Shown here: positions 1-11,204 of the stretch, piece by piece
Layout: each line of letters opens with the position of its first letter
Numbering within the stretch: position 1 is the stretch's first letter
Assembly (NCBI RefSeq): GCF_964340395.1
Contig: NC_135558.1
Span: forward strand, 11,976,001 to 12,040,000
Source of the DNA: Glandiceps talaboti
Taxonomy: Eukaryota; Hemichordata; Enteropneusta; Spengelidae
Direction of reading: 5' to 3'
DNA length: 64,000 bases
The notes under the pieces: generated by a model
Databases searched by the model: none
The model's input: the letters and a program-made list of their open reading frames with translations, nothing else
What the model was told of the DNA's origin: nothing
Program-made: the position numbers and the translations under genes

Positions 1-432
1 TTAAACGTGGTACATATTTATGACTGAAATTTGACCTTTAATAATTTGACTGTTACTCTTTCATGCTTGCATGTTGGGCAGACTACCGTGGTACAAAGTC
101 GTAAAACAGTTTGAACTTTCAAAATAAAAAGACTAGTAAAAACTTTTGAGAAGAACTTGCTGTCAAGGGGTGCATGTATACACAAATCTTTACTGTGAAA
201 GAGTTACAATACATGGATGCTACCAAGATGTACATGCACACTTTATGAAAAATAAATGAATTTTCAAATCCTCTATAGTGAAAACTCAATGATGAACATT
301 AGAGTTTCATATTAACCAAGCCCTTGACTCAAACTTTACACATTATTTTGATTTTCACGAAACTTTACTTTTCAAAGTATGTTGACTCCTTTATTTGACA
401 AAAATGGTTATTTTTTCTGTCTGTTTTTGTAG
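1..432 (+). other. Intron of MYP-like gene A (window opens inside it)
   Basis: The window begins inside an intron. The sequence matches the intron before exon 16 of gene B (about 39820-40248) with only scattered differences, so the homology of the two genes runs off the left edge. No exon is visible before the acceptor AG at 431-432. Confidence 0.8.
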
Positions 433-3335
433 GAAGCTGGCGTTGGAATGTGACCAAGGCTTTGCTCCATGCCCAGAAGATCTTTGATGTACCCGACCAC
501 AATGACATGCACTGGATAATGTTTGGTGAACACAGTGTCTTCCATCCACACACGACTAAGTTGTACCCACTTCATCTCATCAACCAGACCCATCATTCTT
601 GGCTTGGACCAATGTTCCTGCGTTCCATGGAAGCTCTCATCAAACCCTCACACCGTGAGTTGTGTTTTATTGAATATTCATGACTCCTAAGTGCTTATTT
701 TCTTCAGATAAATCATCATGACTATGCATTGTTCATCTAATACGTATTCATGTCTGCTAAGACCCATGGGGGTAACAGTGTACCAGTGCTAGATCAATAT
801 GGGTGAAAAAGAGTTTAATTCAGTTTGGTGTTCCTTGGTAACTGAGTGAAATTTATGTGATGTGAAATCAAGGAATGACTCTCCAGAACCCAAAGTTTAT
901 GGAAATACCTTTATTTCCTGGAGTTGTGTCCCCCTTAATACTTTGCCTAATACACCTTTATATGAAATGGTTCAATCATTCTTATCAGCTGAATAACCTC
1001 TAAACGTCCTAGTCATTGATGGTATCGTGTACATTGACTTGATGTCCATGTGTAAACAGTTCAATCATTCTGGTTAGCTGAATTAGTCATGTACTATAGT
1101 CCTTGGTGGTCCTGTGTACACTGACTTAATGCACATGTGTAAATTAAGGGTTCAATCATTCTGCTTTAATGGTTGAATTACCTCTCTACCAGTCAATGAC
1201 AACATTGTGTACACTGACTTGATGTCCATTTGTAAACAGTCTCTAAAAAAAGTATCATAGACTGCAATCTTACTTTCTGTTTTCTAATTTGAAAAGACGA
1301 CTGGTGGAAGATGAACCCCGAAGTTTGTCATGCTGAGACTTTCACCAATGTTATTCACCACCACGAAGGACGCTGCAACGCTCACACCAAGGAAGTCACT
1401 TGCATGGGTAATCCACATCCAAAGACCATGTGGATGGGACGTATCGGTCATAAATACCAAGTCACTGTACCAATGTGCAGGTATGATCACATGACAATCA
1501 CATACTATCACATGACAATCAAATACTATCACATGACAATTATATACTGTCACATGACAGTCACATGTTATACATTAAAATTGTTTAATATCACAGGGCA
1601 AAAGCATTTTTGATGTTATAACGCCTTCAGTGTCAAGTGTACCTCTCTCTCCCATAGTCATTGTGATGCATTTTTTTGGCATAACTACATCATGTAAATT
1701 TTCAACTGATGTCAAAATAAACAATATTTACAAAAGATTCATTTAGAAATTTTGATCTGGACGTAAAAAGTTTTCGAAAATGTTCTTGAAATTTGATTCT
1801 TAGTTTGCTCTCCTGTATCTGTTTGCAGTCGCCCAAGTCGCTTCATGCGTAAGATGGTTGAATTTACCTGTGATACTGGCTATGGATATCTGAAACCTGT
1901 TATGGTTGCTACTGAGTGTGAATGTATGCCATGCCATGATATGTACCATGCACCTGAGTGGAGTCACGACTATCAATGGACTACCGACAACAGAAAATAC
2001 GACCCAACTGAATGGGAAAGCCAGCATTTTGATCTGTGGGGTAAGTGTTTATGTTCACTGACTCTGGGTTCATTAATTGTTACAAATAATGATAATACTA
2101 ATAGAAGAAGATTTAATCTCTGGAAGAAATTAAATGAAATTTCGACTTACAGTGTAAAATAATTCCCAAATTTTTGCACTTGAGATGACATCTCATCAGT
2201 ATTGTCAGGATTGCTCTACAATGACACTATGTTCTGTTGTCACATTTGATAATGATATTAGACACACACGACAGTTCATTGTAGTACACTCATAACGATG
2301 ATGAAGAGACATTGACAATTTGGGGTTTGATTCCAAAGAATTTTTTGAGTCTGTTTAGAAAATGTTATTTGAAATACAATATTGCTTGACCAGGAACAGA
2401 TAATTAAACCGTAAGTCAGTTTTCTGAGATTGTTATAGAATTGTAGTGAGGTTGATCATTTCAAGTGCAAAGTTAACATATATGTCAACATAAACACTGC
2501 TTGTTAATGCTGGCTTCTGCTGTAGTTTACAAAGTAATGATGAGATACACAATAATGTTCAATCATCTTTGTAGGTCAAGTGAGTAAAAAAGGTTATTAA
2601 CATACAAACAGATCAACTTAATAAAGAACACTGAGATTTTGAATTGTTCTGATTGAAGATCTTCATAAAAATGACAAATTCCATAGTTACAGCTAACCAG
2701 TGTGTGATGCTATGAGCAACCACTAATTGTTGTTAACATCACACCTCACAAATTTATATACTATTTATCTACATGTGTTTTCTTGGTAACCAGCCGTGTT
2801 TATAATATTCTTTATTTAAATGTGTTTCCTAAGTAACAGGCCATGTTTATATATTCTTTATTTGCATGTGTTTCCTTGGTAACAGGCCATGTTTATATAT
2901 TCTTTGTTTACATGTGTTGTTTAGGTAACAAACGATGTTTATATGTTGTTTATTTATATCTGTTGTCTAGGTAACAAGCCATGGTGGATGCACAGAGAAA
3001 CCTACGACAACTGGTTTCATGATGAGACTATCTATCCATTAAACCGAGACTGGAATGTCAACAGACATCTGTGGAAAAATGACGACGACGATAGGAATGT
3101 ACGCAACACTGACACAAACACAGATACGCCAGTCTGTGAACACAGATGGCAAGGCAAGACCTGGCATCACGAATGGTTCCCAAACACGCATCATCCAGTC
3201 TGCAATCTCCATGGCAACGTCCATCACGATATGAAGATGATGAATACATTTAATGATGATGAAGACATGAATGGTTATGACAGACCCGAGGCCTGGAGAC
3301 AAATTCCCAGTTGGGACAAGAAACCTGACTATTAG
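433..3335 (+). CDS. MYP: MYP-like transferrin-family protein, gene A (3' part, last four coding exons)
   Basis: Four exons read 433-654, 1297-1480, 1829-2040 and 2971-3335 (stop TAG), each with AG/GT borders and compatible phases. They encode about 327 residues matching the last four exons of gene B with only a handful of replacements, for example Leu to Met in exon 3 and HLWKN/QLWKN, CEHRW/CEQRW and RPEAW/RPEDW in the last exon. The first exon is the end of transferrin lobe 2 (KLYPLHL...WLGPMF resembles the CLAKLH...YLGEEY end of transferrins) and includes NVT and NQT N-glycosylation sequons. Exons 2-3 carry a cysteine pattern ending in ECECMPC that resembles a C-terminal cystine knot. The last exon is rich in His, Trp, Asn and Asp. 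No break is seen, so this copy looks functional. The 5' exons lie upstream of the window. The yolk-protein role is inferred from family resemblance. Confidence 0.82.
670..945 (+). repeat. Interspersed repeat in a gene A intron
   Basis: This segment, starting at ATTCATGACTCCTAAGTGC, recurs in the matching gene B intron (about 40486-40760, by duplication) and independently near 63040-63275 beyond TMCO1. The shared blocks include TTTAATTCAGT, GAAATTTATGT, AACCCAAAGTT and CTTTATTT. It looks like a dispersed element of about 250-280 bp. No terminal repeats or target duplication were resolved. Confidence 0.55.
1481..1560 (+). repeat. Short tandem repeat starting at the donor site
   Basis: Units of about 20 bp built on CACATGACAATCA follow directly after the donor GT at 1481. 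Gene A has one unit more than gene B (41291-41345), and the inverted exon copy at 11.4 kb carries its own version. Copy number is variable, otherwise unremarkable. Confidence 0.6.
2755..2970 (+). repeat. About 50-bp minisatellite running into the last-exon splice acceptor (gene A)
   Basis: Units built on TGTTTCCTTGGTAACAGGCC ATG...TTCTTTATTT repeat four to five times. The last unit is the real acceptor and exon start (TGTCTAG then GTAACAAGCCATGG at 2971). The upstream units therefore carry imperfect copies of the acceptor junction, such as TTTAGGTAACAAACGATG. Confidence 0.7.
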
Positions 3336-3571
3336 TTGAAAACTCTTTGACATATCAATATGAAAACTTATGAACTATTCATTTGACTTTTCTCTTTTCT
3401 TGATACTTTGTCACGACTTATTAACATCAAATGAACACTGCACAATTTAATACAAGTTCATCGCTTCTCTATTAAAACAAAAATCTTCTACACCTTAAAA
3501 GTTTACAAATTTAACAACTGTGAAATTTTGATTGTTGTTGATATTCTTTGCACCAGTTTTTTATTCTGTAA

Positions 3572-3577
3572 AATAAA
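3572..3577 (+). terminator. Candidate polyadenylation signal, gene A
   Basis: AATAAA lies 237 bp after the stop codon and is conserved in gene B at 43408-43413. No other AATAAA lies nearer the stop. Confidence 0.5.
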
Positions 3578-3800
3578 ACAGGCACTTCTTAGCAGAAACC
3601 CATCTGATGTGATTGCCTTATTACGTAAATTAGATACAGGAGATCAGTATGAATAAAACATGCCTTTCTTTGCAGAAAACCATCTTGTATGATTGCCTTG
3701 ACTGGCTTAGTATATAAATTAGATATAACACATCAGTATGTATGTATGTATGTATGTATGTATGTATGTATGTATGTATGTACCATGCACTTCTTGATAA
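3573..3800 (+). repeat. About 80-bp tandem repeat after gene A, with an expanded (GTAT)n
   Basis: Units of the form AAAACATGC..CTTCTTAGCAGAAA..ATCTG..GATTGCCTTATTA..AGATCAGTATG occur about two and a half times here and four times after gene B (43408-43735). At 3735-3782 the unit junction CAGTATGTATG has grown into a (GTAT)n microsatellite that gene B lacks. Confidence 0.65.
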
Positions 3801-4728
3801 CTGTGAACACGACTTACTGTAGACGTAACAGTTGAAAATATCAGTTTCTTTGTATCGCCAATAGCAACATATGTCCATGGCCCAAGTAAATCATATTTCA
3901 GAAGTTTTTAATGCAGAAACATAAAATGTAGAGTGGATTTTTGACAATCTAGGATAAGTGTAATGGGTCGCAGGTCGGGGTTTTCTAGTCACAGTGGCTG
4001 TCCTCAATGGTCTTATATCATGTACCTACTAGCTACCGATCTGAAATATTGACTCAATACATTGTACTATTATTCCCATAATCAATCCATCCTGGCCCGG
4101 GTCTGTACATACATATGCAAAACCCTTTAGCGAAAATGAACACTGGTGGCGTTATACCACTAACCCATCATGCTAACCCATTCGTTGGATAGGGTATGGA
4201 ATGTAGCAGAAAAACAGTTCCATCTATATCTCCCTGGTTCTATTCGTCGCAAAATAAATTGCACGCTGAACTTTATTTCTTTTGAGCCAGGAGTCTTGAT
4301 AGGTCATAAAGTACTTATGTATTCCTAATATAACACATACAGTACAAAGTTTGATATTAGCCGAAATCACTTTATATATACAATGTATATTTAAACTCAA
4401 TATGAATGTGTGATACCTTTCAATGGAAAACAATTGTAGGTCTAAACATCAGTGACAAAGATACAAATTTGGAGTTTTTACGGGAACTCTAGCATGTGGA
4501 CATGTGCAGACCACCATGTTAAAATTTGGTATATTTGCGTGACACCAGAGTTCATTTGTGGCGAATCTCAGGCCTTCATAAATCCTTTAATATCTGCTCA
4601 GAAACAAGTTTTGGGCATCCTTGATTACTGGCTTTGTTTTCGAAGTGTGGGACCCCGGAAGACCGCTGCACTTTACCTTCACACCTCACTTCACTCGTTC
4701 AAGGATGTTTGACCAACCAAAGTAGTTA
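3801..4728. other. Spacer, end of the gene A/B homology, no gene seen
   Basis: Similarity to the region after gene B fades at about 3955 (43815 in the other copy), marking the downstream limit of the duplicated segment. The rest has no ORF of interest and no recognised repeat. Confidence 0.5.
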
Positions 4729-4997
4729 GGGACCGGTCAGTTTCTTCGGTCGGGGGGGGGGCGGTGGATTGGTAGGGGGGGGGTCACCCTGTTTTTGAAA
4801 TTGGCAGTAGGGGGGGGGGTCATGCTGTTTCGAAAATTGTGGATAGGGGGTCATTGTGTTTTAGATTGTGATGGAAGAAAACATCCTTTCTACAATGGCA
4901 TATAGCCTTGTCTGAAATGTGGTACATGTCAATATTTGTTCTTGTCCCTGTTTCTTACATGAATTCTTTAACATTACTTATTAGTTCAAACCTAACT

Positions 4998-5374
4998 CAG
5001 TGTTGCAGCCAGAGGTTTTTTTTGGGTCATTTGACACACATTTTTTGGACCTGACCCACAATTTTGGAAATGACAGGTCATAGATGACCCACACTAAAAT
5101 TGTGTGCAAATATGTTTAGCAACATAACCACGCCTATAGCAACAGCCAAATGATTGTGTATATTGCATAGATAACAACAGGGTTGGATAGGCAACTGCAT
5201 AATCATTCAGCAAATATCTAGAATGGGTCAGCATGTGGGTGAATATTTTGAAAAACTATACAGTTGTGCTACAGTGCTATTGGCGCTTTCTGCCAAAAAT
5301 TGTATGATAACCCAGAAAAATGAAAGTTTCGGGACACTATGTCCCACTCTTTGAAAAGGCTGGCTGCAACACTG
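4998..5374. mobile_element. hAT-like MITE with target duplication
   Basis: 377 bp bounded by perfect 15-bp inverted repeats, CAGTGTTGCAGCCAG on the left and CTGGCTGCAACACTG on the right, with a direct repeat CCTAACT on both sides (4991-4997 and 5375-5381). The sister copy at about 22240 has the uninterrupted site, which confirms the insertion. The CAGTG terminus and 7-8-bp target duplication are typical of hAT elements. There is no coding capacity. Confidence 0.88.
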
Positions 5375-5710
5375 CCTAACTATACATATTCATATACATG
5401 TACCGGTATTACCTACCTACCACACTAGTTACAGAACATGTCATGTAAAGGCTTGGCTGTTTCACAATCAATGCTTCGCTTATATTGCAGTTTGGGCCAA
5501 AAGTGAACTTGAAGGTTTCGTAATGGTAATTTTCATAGATAGTTTATAAATGAAGTTAATCTAAATTGTTCTACTCGTCATGCTATTGACACTACAAATC
5601 ACCACATCTCATCACATTCCAGTTACTATTATACACTAGGTATGACCACCTAAAGTTTTCTAACATACCGGTGACTTTATTATACATGCAATATTAATGC
5701 CCCTATATAC

Positions 5711-6350
5711 TAATTGAATTGAATTGAATTGAATTGAATTGAATTGAATTGAAATTTATTTCATCAGATACCAAAAAACAAAACAATAAATAAATAAATA
5801 AATAATACATTACACTTTCAAACAAATTGGACAAAAGGAAATATACATGTGTTATCTAATGGGGACCATGAAAATAGTTCAGCAGAACTAGTCGTGTCCA
5901 TGGCCCGTACATTCAATTTTAGATTAATTCAAATTCATAAATGGACGCAACGAAGAAAATTAAGTCAAAAATAAACATAGCACGCATTCACGCACACTCA
6001 TACACACACACACACGCACGCTCACACATACATACGCATACACACACACGAGAAGAAATAAAGCAAAAACCAGAAATGTTGTAAAAACGCCAAAGAGTAT
6101 AAATTAAGGTTGGTGTGTAGAATTTAAAATATAATTTCTTAGCTCATTTTTGAACTGTTGCCTGGACATGTTAATTTTTAGGTGACTTGGTAAAGAGTTC
6201 CAGTGCTTTGTCGCTGCATATTTGAAATTGTGTTGGGTCACAGTGATGGTCAATTTTATCGATGGTGGACGAAAGTTACCACTGGAGGCTGAACGGTTTT
6301 GATATGTATGAATGGGACGGTCAAAATACTTTTCTATGTTGTGGGGATAA
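5711..6350 (-). mobile_element. Truncated LINE 3' end (CR1/L2/Jockey-like) with ATTGA tail
   Basis: On the minus strand this reads the end of a reverse-transcriptase ORF (...ATKHWNSLPSHLKINM..FKNELRNYIL.., stop at 6104-6106). A 3' UTR follows, then a pentanucleotide tail that appears on the plus strand as (ATTGA)n at 5711-5752. The W-N-SLP...F-K-L...L pattern is typical of the C-terminus of CR1/L2/Jockey-group ORF2 proteins. It is 5'-truncated. The empty site is preserved in the sister transposon at about 22615-22630. Confidence 0.75.
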
Positions 6351-6779
6351 CGTTACGTGTGATATGAGAAACTCATTTAAAAACGTTTTACGTTAGCTTT
6401 TCGAAGCTTGGAAATATTACCTCAAAGGTTATGAATAACCTAAACATTGCTTAGTATCTCAAGCAAAAAACTCCAGATCTGCCAGGGGGAAAACCCCAAG
6501 GACTCCCTCACCCCCAGAGGTCACTCATACATTCAACCAACAATCAGATGCACCAACAACCTTTTTACTGTCATAATGGTATTAAACTTTTCTTAAATAT
6601 TTCACCCTATTCTAATTTGATATGATATTGTCTTTTCAAGATCTGAAACGTTTGCCAAGATAGTCTAAAATTGCCTTAAACTCCAAATCTCCCCTACCAA
6701 TGATACTACCATTATAGATGTGCTGACCTTTACTACATGTATATAATGATGTCATTTAAACTTTTTAAGAACATATTTC

Positions 6780-7735
6780 AACCCTTAGTGTAAGTTATAA
6801 AGAATAGTTTCTGATACTTGCTGTCTTGTAAAGCATGGATTAAGTTATTGCTTGAAAGGGTCTGAATAGCCTAAATATTGGCTTTAAGAGTAAAAATCCT
6901 CCAGGGTTTCTAGAGGGAGACCCCCCTCAGACCCCCCACATGAGGTGGACATATCCCAGTCTAAAGCTCTTCCCCTCTTACTGTCAAGATGCTATCAAAG
7001 TATATTTCAAAAGTATTTCAACCCTATGTAGTTGCTTTTAACATGTTGGTGTTGTCTTGTAAGGCTTGGAAATTATTGTCTGAAAGGGTCTGAATAGTCT
7101 CAAAATTGACTTTTCAGAGTTAAAAACCTCCAGGGCTTCTAGGGGGAGACCCCCTAGGACCCCCCTCCCGCATGAGGTGTACACATCCTAGTCAAGAGAT
7201 CTTCCCCCTACCTCTTACTGTCAAGATCCTATCAAAAACTATATTTCAAAAATATTTCAACCTTATGTAGTTGCATTTTACATGTTGGTGCTGTCTTGTA
7301 AAGCTTGCAAATTATTTTCTGAAAATGTCTGAATAGTCTCAAAATTGACTTTTCAGAGTTAAAAACCTCCAGGGCTTCTAGGGGGAGGCCCCCTAGGACC
7401 CCCCCCCCCACATGAGGTGTACACATCCTAGTCAAGAGATCTTCCCCCTACCTCTTACTGTCAAGATCCTATCAAACTATATTTCAAAAATATTTCAACC
7501 TTATGTAGTTGCATTTTACATGTTGGTGCTGTCTTGTAAAGCTTGGAAATTATTTTCTGAAAATGTCTGAATAGTCTCAAAATTGACTTTTCAGAGTTAA
7601 AAACCTCCTGGGCTTCTAGGGGGAGACCCTCTAGGACCCCCATAAGAGATGTACATATTCCCTTCTCAAGCTTTCCTACCTTTCACTGCCAAGATGCTAT
7701 TAAACTCCTTTTCGAATATATTTACCCTGTGTAGT
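6780..7735 (+). repeat. Internal tandem units of transposon copy 1
   Basis: About four units of roughly 240 bp, each with TTTCAACC, ACATGTTGGTGCTGTCTTGT, AAATTGACTTTTCAGAG and a GGCTTCTAGGGGGAGACC block followed by a C-rich run. The sister copy has about three. Small ORFs inside are by-products of the repeat. Confidence 0.75.
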
Positions 7736-7900
7736 CAATAATTATGAATATGATAGTGCTAACCAGGGATCTTATAAAGTAGATGCAAGACAGTCAAGCA
7801 GTCCACACTGAGTCACGATAAAAAAAATACCTGTCATGCGAATATTGTATATGGGGGGGGGGGGTCATCATGTTTTAGAATTAAGTCAATATTGACGTAC

Positions 7901-8764
7901 ATAACCAACTATATACGAAAGGGGTAAAATTACACTTGTTTCTGTGATCGTGCAGGTGTGAACCTGCAAAAGTCTTCTACATAACTCCGGAAACAAATGC
8001 CTGTGTGTATGCAGTAGCAATATACGCAAGATCGAAACAAACACTGCGGCGCCCATTCAACTAATCATAGACACGGTCTGTGGGGCAAAGTGTCTCGTGG
8101 AACGATCGCTTGACTGTCTGGGTTCAATCGGCGTGAATTTTGATTCACCACCGTGGCGAAAGACTTTGAAAATATTTTCGCCATTTCTCATTTACGAGAG
8201 TTAGAATCATATGAATGGGTGGCTCGAGCACAGACATGACGATCGCCAGGGTTTTCCAGGGATAGGGCGCATTTTCCAGGGTTTTCCAGGGTTTTCCAGG
8301 ACCGTGCGAACCCTGATTACTGATTTTAGTCAATGCAAAAAATGCTTTCAAATAAAACTAATCTAAGTATGTGTATACAACGTATCATGGCAACCTGTGT
8401 TTCTCAATTTCATAAGAAGTAGAAAATATTTCCTAGTCAAAGGAAACCCACCAAATTATCCATGTCACATAGGTTAGATCTTGATAAGATGAAATCTGTA
8501 CAGCCTTCACCAAGGTGTATACACTATACATACACTACATGCATTAAAAGTAATCTGACTAGCAGTTAATTTACAATATACGGTATAAAATATAAATTAT
8601 ATTATATCATGCTACTATGTGCCATTCTGATTGGATAATAACTGTGGTAAAATCCCATTTTACCACGGCTGGCGGTGGTAAAATGGACCCCTAAACTAGC
8701 ATATGAATAGTACATACAAGCTGAATGTGTTCGTTCTTATACCAATAAGTTAACACTTCCTCAG
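7901..8764. other. Spacer with small hairpin and short repeats, no gene seen
   Basis: Contains three to four direct copies of GGGTTTTCCAGG (about 8247-8301) and a short perfect hairpin TGGTAAAAT-CCC-ATTTTACCA near 8643-8663. No coding signal. Confidence 0.4.
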
Positions 8765-9022
8765 AGTAAAGGTGTGTCAGGTATCATGTACAATAGTTTG
8801 GATTACAGTAGTCCAAATAATTCCACCGATGACCTTGCGATCGAAAGCAACGATCGATCAGTGGCTTCAACATCACTGGCCATGGCTGATAAGGTACAAG
8901 TTCTCCCACGCAACGAGCCGTCTCAGCGTCCTGCTCTCGTTGAATCAAGCAACATCAATTTAACTTTTAACCATCAGTCAAGTGCGTCAGGATTATTTCA
9001 AAACTGTACATTTTCAGGTTAA
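8765..9022 (+). CDS. Possible terminal exon of an unrecognised gene
   Basis: An open frame follows an acceptor-like TTCCTCAG (ends 8764) and stops with TAA at 9020-9022. It has an internal ATG at 8786. The 85-residue product is Ser/Asn-rich and ends NLTFNHQSSASGLFQNCTF plus SG. The base composition is more balanced than its surroundings and the codons look natural, but no second exon was found upstream and the family is not recognised. It may be a chance ORF or a relic exon. Confidence 0.25.
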   Translation, partial: SKGVSGIMYNSLDYSSPNNSTDDLAIESNDRSVASTSLAMADKVQVLPRNEPSQRPALVESSNINLTFNHQSSASGLFQNCTFSG

Positions 9023-9501
9023 GTCAATGTTCAATTTGGTAACCATATAAAATTAAAGTAGACTGTGTAACGTCGCGTCTCTGATTTACTGTCACGAGCT
9101 TTCTCCGCGGATTCAACTGATTCAACGCCGAGACATCTATTTTTAGAAGTGTACAAGATTGTATTGTTCTTATGTAAATATCCAAACAAAATTGTTACTT
9201 TCTTTGACCTCTTGCCCCGTTTTCTTTGTTGCTAGTTTTCAACGCGTTTTCGTTATGCATTATATGATGTAAATAAGGTAATTTATCAATGCGATGCAAT
9301 GCAGTGCACAGTGTACGGTTTGTGTTCATGCAGTACGTGTGTGTGGGGGCGACATGAACGTATCCACTCATCAAAATATGCTCGTTCCCGACGATCTATT
9401 ACCGACGATCTTTTTCTGTATGTGTGAATTCGCCTTTTCAGGCATATAAATAACCACAGAATCACATTTAGAAGAAATAGACACATATTTTGATATAATA
9501 T

Positions 9502-9650
9502 AATAGCAATAACCCCCGCCGAAGGCGGGTATACACTCGAATTTGGTACAATTCGCTCCATATAGCACTCGCCATTCGGCTCGTGCTATATGTCGCGAAT
9601 TGTACCAAAATCTCGTGTATACCCGCCTTCGGCGGGGGTTATTGCTTAAC
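9502..9650. repeat. Long near-perfect palindrome (snap-back MITE-like)
   Basis: Two arms of about 65 bp mirror each other around a few unpaired bases near 9574. The arms begin TAGCAATAACCCCCGCC on the left and end GGCGGGGGTTATTGCTTA on the right. Inside each arm the GAAGGC/GCCTTC region forms its own small hairpin. No target duplication is clear. Confidence 0.8.
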
Positions 9651-9717
9651 TAAAATTCACTAAAAGAGAATTTTACATATTATTCCCGCCATCAACATAT
9701 CTACGTCATTCACTCAA

Positions 9718-9762
9718 AGTAAACAAACAAACAAACAAACAAACAAATAAATAAACAAACAG
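9718..9762 (+). repeat. (CAAA)n microsatellite
   Basis: Repeated CAAA with CAAATAAATAAA interruptions. Confidence 0.9.
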
Positions 9763-10298
9763 ACGTAACTGACTTGCAGTCTCAGAACATATAGTTTGAT
9801 AAATATGGCTGCTGAAAGGATATCACCTAGTATTTGACAGGCTTCATGTCTTTTAACAGCTAGGTAAAAAGTATAAAGGTCTTAAGCTGCTAGGAAGACA
9901 CTGATCCCAACTACACATTATATGAATGTGTGTGTGGTTTATTGAGAGTTGAGACAAACAAAATGAGCACTACACACTTACACACCGTTTATGTATATGG
10001 GCTTAATGTCTTTAATTATCCAACAACTACATGTACCTTTTATTTGCAAATGCCCTGATAGCCAGGATCATGATATTCGACAAGTGTGTTCAAAAAGAAC
10101 ATAGTACCTGGTAATATGCATTTATAAAACATGTTAGTAATAAAGTTTCAGTAAAATATTATGATATACTTTCAGTTTTGTAAAAAGCAATGAAGGCCAG
10201 GTTCAATGAGCTATTATCACCTAAAATACATTTGGTAATATGGAGGATGTTGACATTTGAATTTGGTCTACATATATTTTATTTAAGTTCAAGGGTTG

Positions 10299-10681
10299 GG
10301 CCTAATAAAAAAATTGTGTGGTTTCGGTTAACGGTTACATTCAATCTTAAAATAGGTGGGGTAGTTAGATTTTTTATTTCATTTTATGATTTTTTTCATG
10401 TGTGAGTGTCTAGTTCAGGTTTTCCATTGTTTTCCAAATGGTCTCTGTGTTGTTTATTTCATCCTAGCAGGTGTAAAGCCATTACAGATTGGAAGAACAG
10501 TTTTAGAGTGTCTTTTTAAGTTATCGGCAATTTTTGCATCCACTATTTCTCGTGACACTTCACAATTTATGTGATTTTATAATTTTTTTCTCGAATACGT
10601 AAAAAAGATGTTTAGGGTCGGCAGTGAAAAGCTAGGTGGGGTCGGGTAACCGGAACAAAACAATTATACTTTTTTAGGCCT
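10299..10681. mobile_element. MITE with AGGCCT ends, copy 1
   Basis: The left end GGCCTAATAAAAAAATTGTG and right end ..ATACTTTTTTAGGCC are inverted relative to each other, and the next blocks pair as well (GTTTCGGTTAACGG / CGGGTAACCGGAAC; AGGTGGGGTAG / CTAGGTGGGG). A second copy in opposite orientation lies at 57235-57649. No coding capacity. Confidence 0.72.
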
Positions 10682-11116
10682 TATCGTACTACTTGGCTGT
10701 CATTCTCTGGAAATTGGAAAAAAATCAGCACCAAAGATAAACTTACTTGAGTTAAATGTTTATATCTCATGCCCGGTGGTGGCAGTCCCAGACAAAGCGG
10801 GTGCGCATGCTTGTTAGAAATTTCATGGAAAAGGTGGTGTTTCCGTCGGCCATCTAGGTGCGTGAAATCATAAAAAAGGGGTACTTTTTCAGATCACCCT
10901 CTGAGAATAGGGGTAGGATGCCCTTTTTCTCTTCAAACATTGGGCAAACAGTGTAATTATTGTGCAATGTATGGATTAGATGTCCTTGAAGGTAAAACCA
11001 CCCGGATCTCAGAAATAAGGGGGTGTTTTTTGCAGTGATTTTCTCTCAGATTCACTAAAAAGGGGGTGTTTTTCATCGAAATATTACTGGAAAGGGGGAA
11101 CATTAGAAATTTCACT

Positions 11117-11125
<9 letters not shown>

Positions 11126-11195
<70 letters not shown>
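11126..11195 (+). repeat. (GA)n microsatellite
   Basis: About 35 uninterrupted GA units, next to the inverted exon fragment at 11205. Confidence 0.95.
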
Positions 11196-11200
<5 letters not shown>

Positions 11201-11204
11201 ATGT

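Larger units (their letters stand above)
4729..7900 (+). mobile_element. Non-autonomous TIR transposon, copy 1 (right end lost)
   Basis: Starts GGGACCGGTCAGTTTCTTCG after TTA, the same terminus as the complete copy at 21973-24048. It shares the poly-G blocks, the unique segment and the tandem internal units with that copy. The last about 110 bp with the right terminal inverted repeat are absent here. Two younger insertions sit in it: a hAT-like MITE (4998-5374) and a LINE end (about 5711-6350). No transposase is seen. The termini and possible TAA/TTA target site are compatible with a PIF/Harbinger-type MITE, but that is a guess. Confidence 0.75.
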
